The notes below the pieces were generated by a model. It did no database searches, was not told where the DNA came from, and saw nothing but the letters and a program-made list of their open reading frames with translations. DNA of 64,000 nucleotides from Caulobacterales bacterium (GTDB taxonomy: Bacteria; Pseudomonadota; Alphaproteobacteria; Caulobacterales; Parvularculaceae). The stretch covers positions 62,001-126,000 of the forward strand of contig JACKIL010000007.1 of NCBI GenBank assembly GCA_020638525.1, written 5' to 3'. Within the stretch, counting starts at the first letter, position 1; each line of letters opens with the position of its first letter. The position numbers were made by a program, and so were the translations under genes. Shown in pieces: positions 34,937-43,428 of this stretch.

Positions 34937-35167
34937 CAAGCAAAATCCTTTTCGGGCTGAGTCGTGAAATGAAAACAGTAGTTTAGGTTTTAGAGGAGAA
35001 TTTTGAGAAGTCCATGTCAGCACCAAGTCAGCACGGATTAACAGAAGCGCTGCTGATTTCCTCCAAGGTTTTCGAAGCGCGCTTTGTGAGCGCCGCGCCG
35101 ACAAAATGGTTTGGACAAATCGAAGGTGTTGGGTCAAAAGGCCGTTCGCTCAGACGCAGGACGTCAC
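34937..35167. other. Spacer between broken and intact tRNA-Arg
   Basis: No gene is convincing here. It contains GTCAGCAC twice in direct orientation (35016-35023 and 35027-35034), an 11-bp period. This could be a relic of an element end. No integrase remnant was recognised on either strand. Confidence 0.4.
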
Positions 35168-35244
35168 GATCCCGTAGCTCAGTTGGATAGAGCGCCAGAT
35201 TCCGAATCTGGAGGTCGCAGGTTCGAATCCTGCCGGGATCGCCA
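35168..35244 (+). tRNA. tRNA-Arg (anticodon CCG)
   Basis: All arms are present: acceptor GATCCCG/CGGGATC, D arm GCTC-AGTTGGATA-GAGC, anticodon arm CCAGA-TTCCGAA-TCTGG (anticodon CCG, reading CGG), variable AGGTC, T arm GCAGG-TTCGAAT-CCTGC, discriminator G and an encoded CCA. It is 77 nt long. A T-rich tail follows directly. Confidence 0.95.
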
Positions 35245-35467
35245 TTTTTTTGGGTCGAAGATACCAACTTTCGCTCAAGAATTCACTGAGCAACGCAGAT
35301 GATCAATGTAGGAAGCTATAACCCGCGATAGGTGGGGGGCTCTTCAAAAGAAGTCGGGTTCGGCCATACAGTGAAGCACGCATGGAGCCAAGCTCTACAC
35401 TCGCCCCTTGGGCGCGCTCCAATCATTCAATCGAGGTTCTTGTGCCACCCGATCGCTGCTGTTTGTC

Positions 35468-35487
35468 TTTTGACCCGAGTGTCAAAA
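35468..35487. promoter_or_regulatory. Inverted repeat upstream of the LytTR gene
   Basis: Perfect TTTTGAC-N6-GTCAAAA, ending 51 bp before the LytTR start codon. It is a candidate operator, possibly autoregulatory. The rest of 35245-35537 shows no gene. Confidence 0.45.
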
Positions 35488-35537
35488 TTGCCTCACCAAG
35501 CCGACCGCCGAAGATGGCCCAACATTTGTAACTGCGC

Positions 35538-36401
35538 ATGCTCCGCCAAAATTCTATTTCCAGCATATTCATTCGGCCACAGCGGGTGCAGGCGTTAGTT
35601 TGGTTTTTCTTGTTCACCGTTTCCGCGACGCTAAACATAGCGACGGTTAATGCGGATATCGCGAAATCGGAATTGGCTGTCGCGCCATGGAAACCGATCG
35701 TCTGGGAAACAACGAGCTCGATAGCGCTCTGCATGCTTGTTCCCGCACTCTATTGGCTGTCGCGCCGTTTGCCGTTCGACCGCAGACAATGGCCGCGATG
35801 GTTCGCAATCCATCTCGGGTTAAGTTTTCCGTTTAGTTTTGCGCATGTCGCGCTGATGGGCGCGATGCGCGAATTCGCCTATGCGTTCACCGATGTGAGC
35901 TATGACTTCCTTAGGCTGGTTTCCGTCGAGTTCCTTTACGAGTATCGCAAGGACGTTTTCACCTATCTGGTGTTGCTCGCGCTTGTTTACATCATCCGCA
36001 GAGCGTTTGCGTCGCCCCTCAAACACGAAAAGTTGTCTCCGGCGGCTCCGGCCAAACTTCGGCTCGCGACGGATCGCGGCGATGCGTTTATCGTCACTGC
36101 GGAAGTTGAAGCATTGGAAGCCGCCGGCAACTACGTGATTGTGACGACGCAAAGCGGTTCGTGCGAATGTCGCGCCAGCCTTTCCGGGCTGCTTGAGAAG
36201 ATGAACGGCGATGTCGTGCGAATTCACCGTTCCTGTGCGGTCGGGCGAAATCATATACGCTCCATACGGACCAATCATAGCGGAGACGGCGAGATCGATC
36301 TCGCGTCGGGTAAGACAGTGAGGTTCAGTCGCCGCTACAAGGCGCAATTGATGGCGTCGCTCGACCGCACTCAATCGGGGAGTGCGAACGCGATGACATA
36401 G
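35538..36401 (+). CDS. Membrane-anchored LytTR transcriptional regulator
   Basis: The 287-residue protein has four N-terminal membrane helices (about 18-38, 56-75, 88-108, 138-155) and a C-terminal LytTR DNA-binding domain (about 172-280) with VEALEAAGNYVIV, LSGLLEKMNGDVVRIHRSCAVGRNHIRSI and FSRRYKAQL. One-component membrane LytTR regulators of this kind sense an unknown envelope signal. Its last 31 bases overlap the convergent dehydrogenase gene. Confidence 0.88.
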   Translation: MLRQNSISSIFIRPQRVQALVWFFLFTVSATLNIATVNADIAKSELAVAPWKPIVWETTSSIALCMLVPALYWLSRRLPFDRRQWPRWFAIHLGLSFPFSFAHVALMGAMREFAYAFTDVSYDFLRLVSVEFLYEYRKDVFTYLVLLALVYIIRRAFASPLKHEKLSPAAPAKLRLATDRGDAFIVTAEVEALEAAGNYVIVTTQSGSCECRASLSGLLEKMNGDVVRIHRSCAVGRNHIRSIRTNHSGDGEIDLASGKTVRFSRRYKAQLMASLDRTQSGSANAMT

Positions 36402-38302
36402 TCGCCCGGCTTCGTGCCGCCACCTCTATGGCCGCCGGCAACGATCACCACATACTGCTTGCCGTCGATTTCATAGGTCATCGGCGTCGCCTGGCCGCCG
36501 GCAGGCAGCTTCGATTGCCATAACTCTTTGCCAGTTTCGACGTCGAAGGCGCGAAAGCGGCCATCGAGCGCTGCGCCGATGAAGGCGACGCCGCCGGCAG
36601 TGACGATCGGGCCGCCGACGCTCGGCAAGCCGTATTTGAAGGCGAATGGGGCGCGGCCTTCCGTCGTGCCGAACGGCACGCTCCAGAGAATTTCGCCCCT
36701 CGACATGTCGACCGCGACCAGCGATCCCCATGGAGGCGGCGTGCATGGGACGCCGAATGGCGACAACAAGGTCTCACGGCGCATTCCATACGGCGTACCG
36801 GATTGGCGGGCGAACTCGGAATGAGGATGTTTTCCTGATCGCGCAGCGGCTCGCAGCTCGTCGCGCGGAATCAAGGCGACCACATTCGGCGCCTCGTTAA
36901 CATTCACAACGGCGAGTTGGCGCTTCTCGTCGAACGCGAGCCCGCCCCAGAGAATGGCGCCGGGACCGTAGCCCGGCGAGATGATCGTTCCTTCAATGCT
37001 CGGCGGTGTATAAATGCCTTTTGAGCGATATTGCCGGATCAGCTTTCGGCAGACGCCCTTGTCCCACGGCGTAATACCCCAGGCGTCGTTTTCAGTCACG
37101 GCGCTGTGGCGCACGAGCGGCGGCGGCGCGACAGGGAAGGGCTGCGTCGGCGAACTCTGCTCGCCGGGAATATCGCTTTGCGGGACCGGGCGTTCTTCAA
37201 TGCCGAAAATCGGCTCGCCGGTTTCGCGATTGAACGCGAACAGCATTCCCATCTTCGTACCCTGAATGACAGCGGGAATGGCGGCGCCGTCCTTTCGGAT
37301 TTCGCCGAGCGTCGGCTGCGCCGACAGATCGTAATCCCAAAGGTCGTGATGCACCAGTTGCTGATGCCAGACGACTTCTCCTGTCGAGGCGCGCAGCGCG
37401 ACGAGTGAATTCGCATAACGATTGTCGCCGAGGCGCTCGCCGCCAAAATAATCGGGACTCGCCGATCCGGTCGGCACGAAGACGAGATCGCGCGCGGGGT
37501 CAGCCGAAAGCGGCGCCCAGGCATTAGCTGCGCCCGTCTTTGCGACCTGATCCGCGCGCCAATGCGCATGCATCGGATCTGACGGGTCGCGAGGGATCGG
37601 GTCCCATTTCCAGACAAGATCGCCGGTGCGCGCGTCAAAGGCGCGGACGATCCCGTATTCGAGTTCGACGCCGCGATTGTCGCCGACGGCCGAGCCGGTG
37701 ATGACGAGGTTGCGGACGATCGCCGGCGGCGAGGTGATCGTATAGTCGCCAGGATCATCCTCGACCAGGCGCACGCCTTTGCTGAGATCGATGACGCCGC
37801 CGGCGCCGAAATCGGCGCAGGGTTTGCCGGTCTCACCATCGAGCGCGATCAACCTGGCGTCGAGTGTTGCGAGAAAAATGCGATGGCGGCATGCGGCGCC
37901 TGACGCGGCCGAAGCATCGGTCCAGCTCGATACGCCGCGATTGGCGCTTTCGGCGTAATGCGCCGTCGCGTCCATGCCGGAATCATAGCGCCATATCTCC
38001 TCGCCGGTCGCGGGGTTGATCGCAAACACACGCGCGAAAGGCGAAGATACGTAGAGCTTTCCTTCGGCGAGAATGGGGGTCGCCTGATAGGAACCGCCTC
38101 GGGTTGCCGGGTCTTTGGGATTGAACTCGCCGGTGCGATAGGTCCACGCCCTGCGAAGCCTACGAACATTTCCGGTGTTGATCTGGTCGGCCGCCGAATA
38201 GCGCGCCCCCCCGGGATCGGCCCCGTAGGACGACCATTCCTGCGCTGCGCCCGCCTGACTGACAAACGCACAAGCGAGCGCCGCAACCGCGATCCGATGC
38301 AT
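36371..38302 (-). CDS. PQQ-dependent (quinoprotein glucose/quinate type) dehydrogenase
   Basis: The enzyme oxidises a sugar or polyol in the periplasm and passes electrons to quinone. The 643-residue protein has a signal peptide (ending AGA-AQ) and an eight-bladed propeller. Visible features are EWSSYGADPGGARYSAADQI at the start, AINPATGEEIWRYD, WVHHDLWDYDLSAQP-like LVHHDLWDYD, and the C-terminal GGIVTAGG-like GPIVTAGGVAF. The usual N-terminal membrane domain of Gcd is absent. The start at 38302 follows AGGAG; the frame is open 49 codons upstream. No PQQ synthesis genes are in the window. Confidence 0.9.
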   Translation of the reverse strand: MHRIAVAALACAFVSQAGAAQEWSSYGADPGGARYSAADQINTGNVRRLRRAWTYRTGEFNPKDPATRGGSYQATPILAEGKLYVSSPFARVFAINPATGEEIWRYDSGMDATAHYAESANRGVSSWTDASAASGAACRHRIFLATLDARLIALDGETGKPCADFGAGGVIDLSKGVRLVEDDPGDYTITSPPAIVRNLVITGSAVGDNRGVELEYGIVRAFDARTGDLVWKWDPIPRDPSDPMHAHWRADQVAKTGAANAWAPLSADPARDLVFVPTGSASPDYFGGERLGDNRYANSLVALRASTGEVVWHQQLVHHDLWDYDLSAQPTLGEIRKDGAAIPAVIQGTKMGMLFAFNRETGEPIFGIEERPVPQSDIPGEQSSPTQPFPVAPPPLVRHSAVTENDAWGITPWDKGVCRKLIRQYRSKGIYTPPSIEGTIISPGYGPGAILWGGLAFDEKRQLAVVNVNEAPNVVALIPRDELRAAARSGKHPHSEFARQSGTPYGMRRETLLSPFGVPCTPPPWGSLVAVDMSRGEILWSVPFGTTEGRAPFAFKYGLPSVGGPIVTAGGVAFIGAALDGRFRAFDVETGKELWQSKLPAGGQATPMTYEIDGKQYVVIVAGGHRGGGTKPGDYVIAFALPD

Positions 38303-38607
38303 TCCTAATAAACTCCTCTTGTGTGTCTCGCGGGCGGTATAACGGGGTTGGACGAGGACGCTCAAGCCGTCGATCCACAAGCGGCGGGGCAGGCGGTGCA
38401 AGCGGCGGACGTAGAGTATGAGGTAGGACCAATAGCGTAACCTCCACAAAATTTCTGATAGGCCTTTGCGCGCCGCTCAAAACCGGCGCAGCCAAGATCC
38501 ACATAGCGATCAGCAAGCTGGACTGAGGTGCCCCCGGGAATCTGGATCGAATTGAGGTAGATTTTTCCACTACGTCGGAAGTTTCCAGTTGCAATCGGCC
38601 CTGATGA

Positions 38608-38931
38608 AGGGGGACGGTCACCGCGACCGCCATACGCACCGGATGGGTAAAGCGTCAAATCGCTGGCTATAGCGAGCAGAAGGGAAGCCTGATTAACGCT
38701 TGCGCACTGAATGAAACAGACAAGATCAATAAGTTCTTAGAAATTGCAGGCTTTGAGGCGGCCCGAAATGAAATTCGCGAGACTTTGCACACTTATGTCA
38801 TCGAGACCTATGACACATTGAATAAATATTGTCCTTATTCCCCTTTTTTCGACAGACCAAGAAGATGGGGAGTTTGCGTCTGTCGCCCTCGAAAGCGGCA
38901 ATCCTTAATGAACGGCAGTTTTGCCAGCTAA
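38608..38931 (+). pseudogene. Possible coding remnant without a start
   Basis: A 108-codon frame bounded by tandem TGA stops reads like real protein in its middle (LINACALNETDKINKFLEI then AGFEAARNEIRETLH), but has no credible start codon and becomes basic and Cys-rich near its end. The surroundings are less GC-rich than the flanking genes. It may be a decayed or frameshifted gene; chance is not excluded. The remainder of 38450-38938 holds nothing clear. Confidence 0.3.
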
Positions 38932-38938
38932 AGCCCTG

Positions 38939-40036
38939 TCAAGCGGTCGCACGCCAGACGATGTTCGACAGGATAGCGATAACGATCCCGAACAGGGTGA
39001 AAAGATAAATCATGCCTGACATCGCGGCCGTCCACAGAGTTTTCACCCAGCCGCGCCCATACGTTCGCTTCAATTCGGCGATATAATAAACCGCCATAAT
39101 CACAAAGGCCGCAGCGCCCATAAAAGGCGCGCCAAACCGCGCCAGGATGAGGCTGGCGCCAATGACCGCAAAGCCGGCGGCATGGCTGTAAAAGGACAAC
39201 ACGAGGTGATCGAAGAACAGAACGCCGCGCCGTAAAAACAGCGCAAGGATAAGCGCGAGGATCGGCGTCATGAAAAACAGCACCCGCGGCAGCCAGTCAT
39301 TGAAAGCATCATTGAATTTGCGCGGGTTCGAGGCGGCCATACCAAGTCCGGTGAAGATGCGTGACACGGTCTGCGTCGCATTGTCTATCTCCGCATCGTC
39401 CGCCGGCTTGTTCGCCGCCTCATTGGCTGCGGCGGTTCTTTCACGCGCTTGGCGTTGCGTATCGCCGATACATTCATCTAGACGCGCCAAATCGGTCTGA
39501 AGGTCTTTCTCTTTTACAAAAAACTGCAATCTTCCCTGAAAGTTGCAATTGAGCGCCTGCTCCTCGCTAAGCTCCACGTCTGCATCATTTGCCGCCGGCA
39601 GCGCTTCTTCCAGCTTTGCCGGAACAACATCTCTGAATTCAACTTCAAGCGCGACAAACAGCGTGTGAGTAAGGCTGATCGTCAAAAAGAAAAGAAAACT
39701 GACGACAAGATAAAGCCGCACTGGCGGCGTAAAGAGCGAACGCCGCCCGTGAGCGTATTCCTTCGGCACCCGGCCCGGAGAAATGGCGAGAAACCCAAGC
39801 GTGCGCCACATGCGCGAATCGAAGCTGAAAGTGTCTTCAATGAAACCTTTGGCAAGCATGAAAGAGCTGCGGCGGAGATCATCATTCTTTTGTCCGCAGG
39901 AGGAGCAATAGGGCCCGCGCACCTCACCGCCGCAGGAAAGGCACGCGGCTCCCGCCACAATGGCCGCTTCCGTCAGCCCGCCGGGGCCGGGCAGGCCGCC
40001 GCCATCACCGGCGTCACCACCGTCAATTTCGCTCAT
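38939..40036 (-). CDS. DUF3667 membrane protein, copy 2
   Basis: The 365-residue protein repeats the layout of the gene at 15948: Gly-rich N-terminus, zinc-ribbon-like CLSCG…YCSSCGQ (C32, C35, C44, C47), KNDDLRRSSFMLAKGFIEDTF, FDSRMWRTLGFL, YAHGRRSLFTPPVRLYL and about five membrane helices. The two copies clearly share an ancestor. This one lies between a PQQ enzyme and insertion-sequence debris, suggesting later acquisition or a displaced duplicate. Function is unknown. Confidence 0.87.
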   Translation of the reverse strand: MSEIDGGDAGDGGGLPGPGGLTEAAIVAGAACLSCGGEVRGPYCSSCGQKNDDLRRSSFMLAKGFIEDTFSFDSRMWRTLGFLAISPGRVPKEYAHGRRSLFTPPVRLYLVVSFLFFLTISLTHTLFVALEVEFRDVVPAKLEEALPAANDADVELSEEQALNCNFQGRLQFFVKEKDLQTDLARLDECIGDTQRQARERTAAANEAANKPADDAEIDNATQTVSRIFTGLGMAASNPRKFNDAFNDWLPRVLFFMTPILALILALFLRRGVLFFDHLVLSFYSHAAGFAVIGASLILARFGAPFMGAAAFVIMAVYYIAELKRTYGRGWVKTLWTAAMSGMIYLFTLFGIVIAILSNIVWRATA

Positions 40037-40189
40037 GCCCCTCGCCTCTCACGTCAAATCTATCAACAATCATCAACGATGCGTAGTGGGTCAGTTTGAA
40101 TTTTCTGCTTTAAGACAGATGGCGGGGAAAGTCATTTCACCGCCCCGCCAAGTACAAGTCACTTGATCTCCCGAAAAATCAACGACCAG

Positions 40190-40289
40190 TGATGTGATGA
40201 GGTGGACGGCCTTCCTTCCAGTGTGACGTCAACAGCCACACTTTGGCACGAAGATGCCGCGGGCGGAGGCCGTCCACCTCATCACATCA
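40190..40289. repeat. 100-bp MITE-like element with 23-bp terminal inverted repeats
   Basis: The ends are TGATGTGATGAGGTGGACGG… and its exact complement, 23 bp perfectly matched, around ~54 bp with no coding capacity. It interrupts an IS5-type transposase remnant precisely at its right end (40290). No target duplication is evident, so the flank may have been rearranged. It could be a non-autonomous element or the joined ends of a collapsed IS. Confidence 0.6.
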
Positions 40290-40455
40290 GGTTATCGACA
40301 CGCGCAACGCCGCGCGTATCGCTCGGCAGATGCGGCTCGATCTTCGCGAACTGTTCCGTCGTCAGCCAGAAAAAATGCTTGCTCTTCAACACTCTCTTAT
40401 CGGAGCTGTTGAATCACGCTTCGCAAAAACAGCAAATCATTTTATGGGTCCAAGT
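40290..40455 (-). mobile_element. IS5-family transposase N-terminal remnant, copy A
   Basis: On the minus strand the frame reads SKHFFWLTTEQFAKIEPHLP then SDTRGVARVDN, the typical start of IS5-group (IS1031-like) transposases. Its start codon is mutated (AAG where copy B has ATG at 41010-41012), and it is cut off by the 100-bp element. About 70 bp upstream of the start also matches copy B (shared TTGAATCACGCTTCGC). Confidence 0.75.
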
Positions 40456-40498
40456 CCCAGTATAAAATAGATAAAAGAAAGTATAATCAGCTATCTTG

Positions 40499-40846
40499 AT
40501 GTCTTATATCCTCATCATACTTGCTGCGCTTCTTCTGACGCCGCTTTTAACCTTCAGGCTCGGCAAAAGCTTGCCATTGAGCACGCGGCCTTCCCGTCTA
40601 TACGGGGCTCTTGCCGCCCGCGTATTCAGTCCGATGCTCCTCGCAGTCACCCTGCAGCTACTGATTGCATCGGTGTCCTTCGACGGTCGGTGCGGCGGAT
40701 GGCTGGGAGAGATGGAGCCTTGCCGATTCGGAACCTTCCTGGCCGAGCAGCTCAAGTGGGCTTACTTCATGAACATCATGCCCTGCGGTCTTACCGTCTG
40801 CCTCGGCCTATTGGCTTTCTGGATATCCCGATCAACGCGGCGTTGA
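40499..40846 (+). CDS. Small membrane protein of unknown function
   Basis: The 115-residue protein has three predicted helices (about 3-19, 40-60, 88-108) and a loop with FDGRCGGWLGEMEPCRFG whose Cys residues may pair. No family is recognised. It sits between two IS5 remnants in one orientation, and its C-terminus (FWISRSTRR) runs up to the point where remnant B begins, so it may be truncated. There is no clear ribosome site. Confidence 0.45.
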   Translation: MSYILIILAALLLTPLLTFRLGKSLPLSTRPSRLYGALAARVFSPMLLAVTLQLLIASVSFDGRCGGWLGEMEPCRFGTFLAEQLKWAYFMNIMPCGLTVCLGLLAFWISRSTRR

Positions 40847-40850
40847 TGGC

Positions 40851-41085
40851 ACGCGGCGCATCCGTCGATCGGTCGCCCGACTTCAGAACATGAATGATGC
40901 CGGAGATAACGCGCCGGTCATCGACTGGCGCAACACCGCGCGTATCGGTCGGCAGATGTGGCTCGATCTTCGCGAATTGGTCCCTCGTCAGCCAGAAAAA
41001 ATGCTTGCTCATCAACGGTCTCCCTCCGGAAACCTTGAATCACGCTTCGCCCGCTGCGCAAAGCAAATTACAGATCCAGACCTTA
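40851..41085 (-). mobile_element. IS5-family transposase N-terminal remnant, copy B
   Basis: MSKHFFWLTRDQFAKIEPHL with PTDTRGVAPVDDRRVISGII and HVLKSGDRSTDAP (start at 41012) matches IS5-group transposases for ~54 residues. The frame then leaves the family (expected PPEYGPRKTLYNRF is absent). The catalytic DDE part is missing, so it is inactive. It is in the same orientation as copy A, 560 bp away. Confidence 0.8.
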
Positions 41086-41329
41086 AGGAAGACAAGTGCG
41101 CAGTCTTTAGCGCCGCCGCCCATGCGCAGCGCTGCTGATTTTCTCCGTGCGCTCCAGCCCTCCCGCGAGCGGCAGAAATCCGTAGCTTGAAGGAATGTAG
41201 ATAAATTCCGTTATTTAAAGTAGACGTCCCGAATTCTGTCCTTCGCATTTCTCGAAAGACTGTGACCTGGCTTGCCACGGCTTTGATCCTTTCGAGCAGA
41301 AATTCCAACATCGCTATGACTTCCTGGCA

Positions 41330-41420
41330 GCTGCTCGACTGAATACCTCTTCCGCTTCACGGTGATCTCCTTCTCGAGATTTTCGCCGGAATACTAACCA
41401 AGAGTCTGGACCACTTTCAC
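41330..41420 (-). mobile_element. IS3-family 5' end remnant
   Basis: On the minus strand a terminus-like GTGAAAGTGGTCCA leads, after 46 bp with an AAGGAG site, to GTG AAG CGG AAG AGG TAT… (VKRKRYSVEQ), the start of an IS3-type OrfA. Homology stops about ten codons in. The stretch 41086-41490 otherwise holds no gene. Confidence 0.5.
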
Positions 41421-41490
41421 AATGTCACATCAGGTGCGCCAGGCGACGCCGGCGACCGGACTTATGGAACGGCGTGAAGCGGCGCCGCAA

Positions 41491-41955
41491 TTACTCCGTA
41501 GGCGCTTCTTCCGCCGGCACTGCGATCGCCGAAGCGTGGTCGATAAAATAGCGCCATCCTTCCTTCGTCTTGATGGAATTGTCGGAAAAACGCCCTGACA
41601 TCGTCACCGGCTCGCCTCCGCTGGCGGGTGTCATCGTAATCGTCCACAAGCCCCAGGCGGCGTGCGCGTCTTTGCCGAGTGCCTTGTCGCCTTTCGCGTC
41701 GATCGTGAAAATGATGTCATCAAAGGCGTCGAACGTCGGCGCCCAAGAGGCAGCGATTTCCGCGCGGCCATGGGCGACGCCGCCGCCGGGCCCGAAGCTG
41801 TCGGCATCTTCCGTATATAGAGCGGCGAGCGCGTCGGCGTCTTCCGCCATGACTGCGGCGGCGAATGCGTCGGCGAGCGCTTTGGCGCTATCCTGCGCGG
41901 TGGCGGGCGTCGCAAGGAGCGCCGCCGTTCCTGCAGCGGCGAGAATAAGCTTCAT
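41491..41955 (-). CDS. Secreted SnoaL/NTF2-like (DUF4440 type) protein
   Basis: A signal peptide (ending ATA-QD) is followed by a ~135-residue cone-shaped-fold domain with ALADAFAAAVMAEDADALAALYTEDADSFGPGG, HGRAEIAASW and WGLWTITM, the pattern of SnoaL/DUF4440 proteins. These are enzymes or ligand binders of varied function. The start at 41955 follows GGAGAAAG; the frame is open upstream. Confidence 0.82.
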   Translation of the reverse strand: MKLILAAAGTAALLATPATAQDSAKALADAFAAAVMAEDADALAALYTEDADSFGPGGGVAHGRAEIAASWAPTFDAFDDIIFTIDAKGDKALGKDAHAAWGLWTITMTPASGGEPVTMSGRFSDNSIKTKEGWRYFIDHASAIAVPAEEAPTE

Positions 41956-42204
41956 GTCTGACTTTCTCCGTGGGTTTTTCGTAAATCGTGAACGCGACAA
42001 TGTTTCAGAGACAAGCACGATCCCCGCGCGCACCGAACCGGCCTTCCTATGCGCCACGTGAAACACGTATCTCGCTCCCAGTGGAAGAAAATCAACAGCT
42101 CGCGGCGAAGAGGAGATCATTTTCCATTCGCGCCAGCTGTTGAAACATCGTTTCGCCGTCCAGTATCATGAGTTCTTCTCAATCGCGCCTATACACAAGT
42201 CGGT

Positions 42205-42933
42205 ATGCGGATTGTGAAACAACCATCCCCGAATGTCCACCATACAATGCGCATTGTCACCCCAATTACTTTCGCGAACCCGCGACCGCTTGAAATTTCT
42301 GCATGGACGGGGATGAAATCGCAGTTCGAGTCGTATAACCAACGACATGTCGCCTACTCAGCGGTGGGGCCAAGGTTGAGCGAGAAACGCTCCAAAGCGA
42401 TCGACATCTCGGCCCTCATCGATGGCGATGCGCGGGCTTGGGATCGCTTTGTCCGCAGTGCGGGCCCGATCATGAAAGGCGTGATCTACCGTCTCCTGTC
42501 GAAGTCGGGTCGCGAACATGAATCGGAAGACGTCCTGCAGGCCGCGTTCCTCAAGCTTGTGCGCGGCGATTATAGACTGCTCCGACGCTTCGATCCTCGG
42601 CGTGCCAGCCTTTCTACCTATTTGGGCGTTATTGCGACTAGCGTTGCCGTGGATCACCTGCGCCGCGCTGCGCCAGTGCAACCTTCCTCCGCAGAACTAG
42701 ACGGAGTTACAGCGGCGACGCCGTTCATTGAGCCGGTCGAAGGGCTATCTTTTCCAGAGGGATTGCTGACAGCCCGGCAAGAATTGATTCTACGGATGCT
42801 CTATGAAGACGATCTGAGTGTACCAGAGATTGCTGTATTGCTTCAGATTGAAGCGCAAACGGTTCGCTCATTGCGCCACAAGGCCGCGGTTCGGTTAAGA
42901 GAGCAATGGGCGCGTTTGTGCGACGGGGGATGA
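42205..42933 (+). CDS. ECF-type RNA polymerase sigma factor
   Basis: Region 2 is at about 70-155 (GDARAWDRFV, SEDVLQAAFLKLVRGDYRLL, FDPRRASLSTYLGVIATSVAVDHLRR) and a region 4 HTH at about 185-240 (LTARQELILRMLYEDDLSVPEIAVLLQ). The N-terminus is uncertain: the frame allows starts at 42205, 42247 or 42313, none with a good ribosome site, and homology begins only near residue 65. The next two genes look like its anti-sigma factor and sensor. Confidence 0.85.
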   Translation: MRIVKQPSPNVHHTMRIVTPITFANPRPLEISAWTGMKSQFESYNQRHVAYSAVGPRLSEKRSKAIDISALIDGDARAWDRFVRSAGPIMKGVIYRLLSKSGREHESEDVLQAAFLKLVRGDYRLLRRFDPRRASLSTYLGVIATSVAVDHLRRAAPVQPSSAELDGVTAATPFIEPVEGLSFPEGLLTARQELILRMLYEDDLSVPEIAVLLQIEAQTVRSLRHKAAVRLREQWARLCDGG

Positions 42934-42976
42934 ATCGACGACTCTGTTCGTATATAATTTGGTAGAGGCACTGCTT

Positions 42977-43417
42977 ATGGATAATCGGGAATTTTCCGAC
43001 CGGGAGCTCTTCGAGCGATTGTTGAGTCGGTGCAATGCATCCGAACACACCGCAGCTCCAGAAGCGTTGGAAGTGGCTGCCTGGCTCGAAGGAAAGTGCG
43101 AGACCGAAAAAGCCGGCGACATCGAACGATGGCTCGCGGGTGAGCCGCTGTTCAGGCGATCTTTGGTGGAGCTGACCGCCGCCGAACACGTCGCGCTGAC
43201 GAGCCGGGAGCGCCAGCAGATATTCGATATGGTCGCGCAAGGCGATAATTCTTTCTGGCGCAAAGTGATTGCTTTCACATTTGCGCCCACTCCGGCGACC
43301 GCGTTGCTGGCGCTCTCGATTTTTTTAGGTGCGTCGCTGGGGCAGACCGTTGCGATGCTGGAGCTGGAGCGAGAGTCGATTGCGCTGAACCGCGTCTTCA
43401 GCGGAATGTTCTTCTGA
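42977..43417 (+). CDS. Putative anti-sigma factor with one membrane helix
   Basis: The 146-residue protein has a cytoplasmic helical part (about 1-95, with REFSDRELFERLLSRC, EVAAWLEGKCETEKAGDIERWL) and one membrane helix (about 103-125), leaving a short periplasmic tail. No zinc HxxxCxxC motif is seen. Position after an ECF sigma gene and topology suggest an anti-sigma factor. The start at 42977 follows TAGAGGCA. Confidence 0.65.
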   Translation: MDNREFSDRELFERLLSRCNASEHTAAPEALEVAAWLEGKCETEKAGDIERWLAGEPLFRRSLVELTAAEHVALTSRERQQIFDMVAQGDNSFWRKVIAFTFAPTPATALLALSIFLGASLGQTVAMLELERESIALNRVFSGMFF

Positions 43418-43428
43418 GGAGGTAGCAG

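Noticed and set aside
34904..35137. Possible integrase tail on the minus strand between the two tRNA-Arg copies
   Set aside because: The 77-codon frame shows no tyrosine-recombinase motif and runs into the tRNA remnant, so it is not evidence for an integrase.
38362..38658. Minus-strand 98-codon frame with six Cys
   Set aside because: The start lacks a ribosome site and the N-terminal third is low-complexity; it also overlaps the possible remnant on the other strand. No family features were seen.
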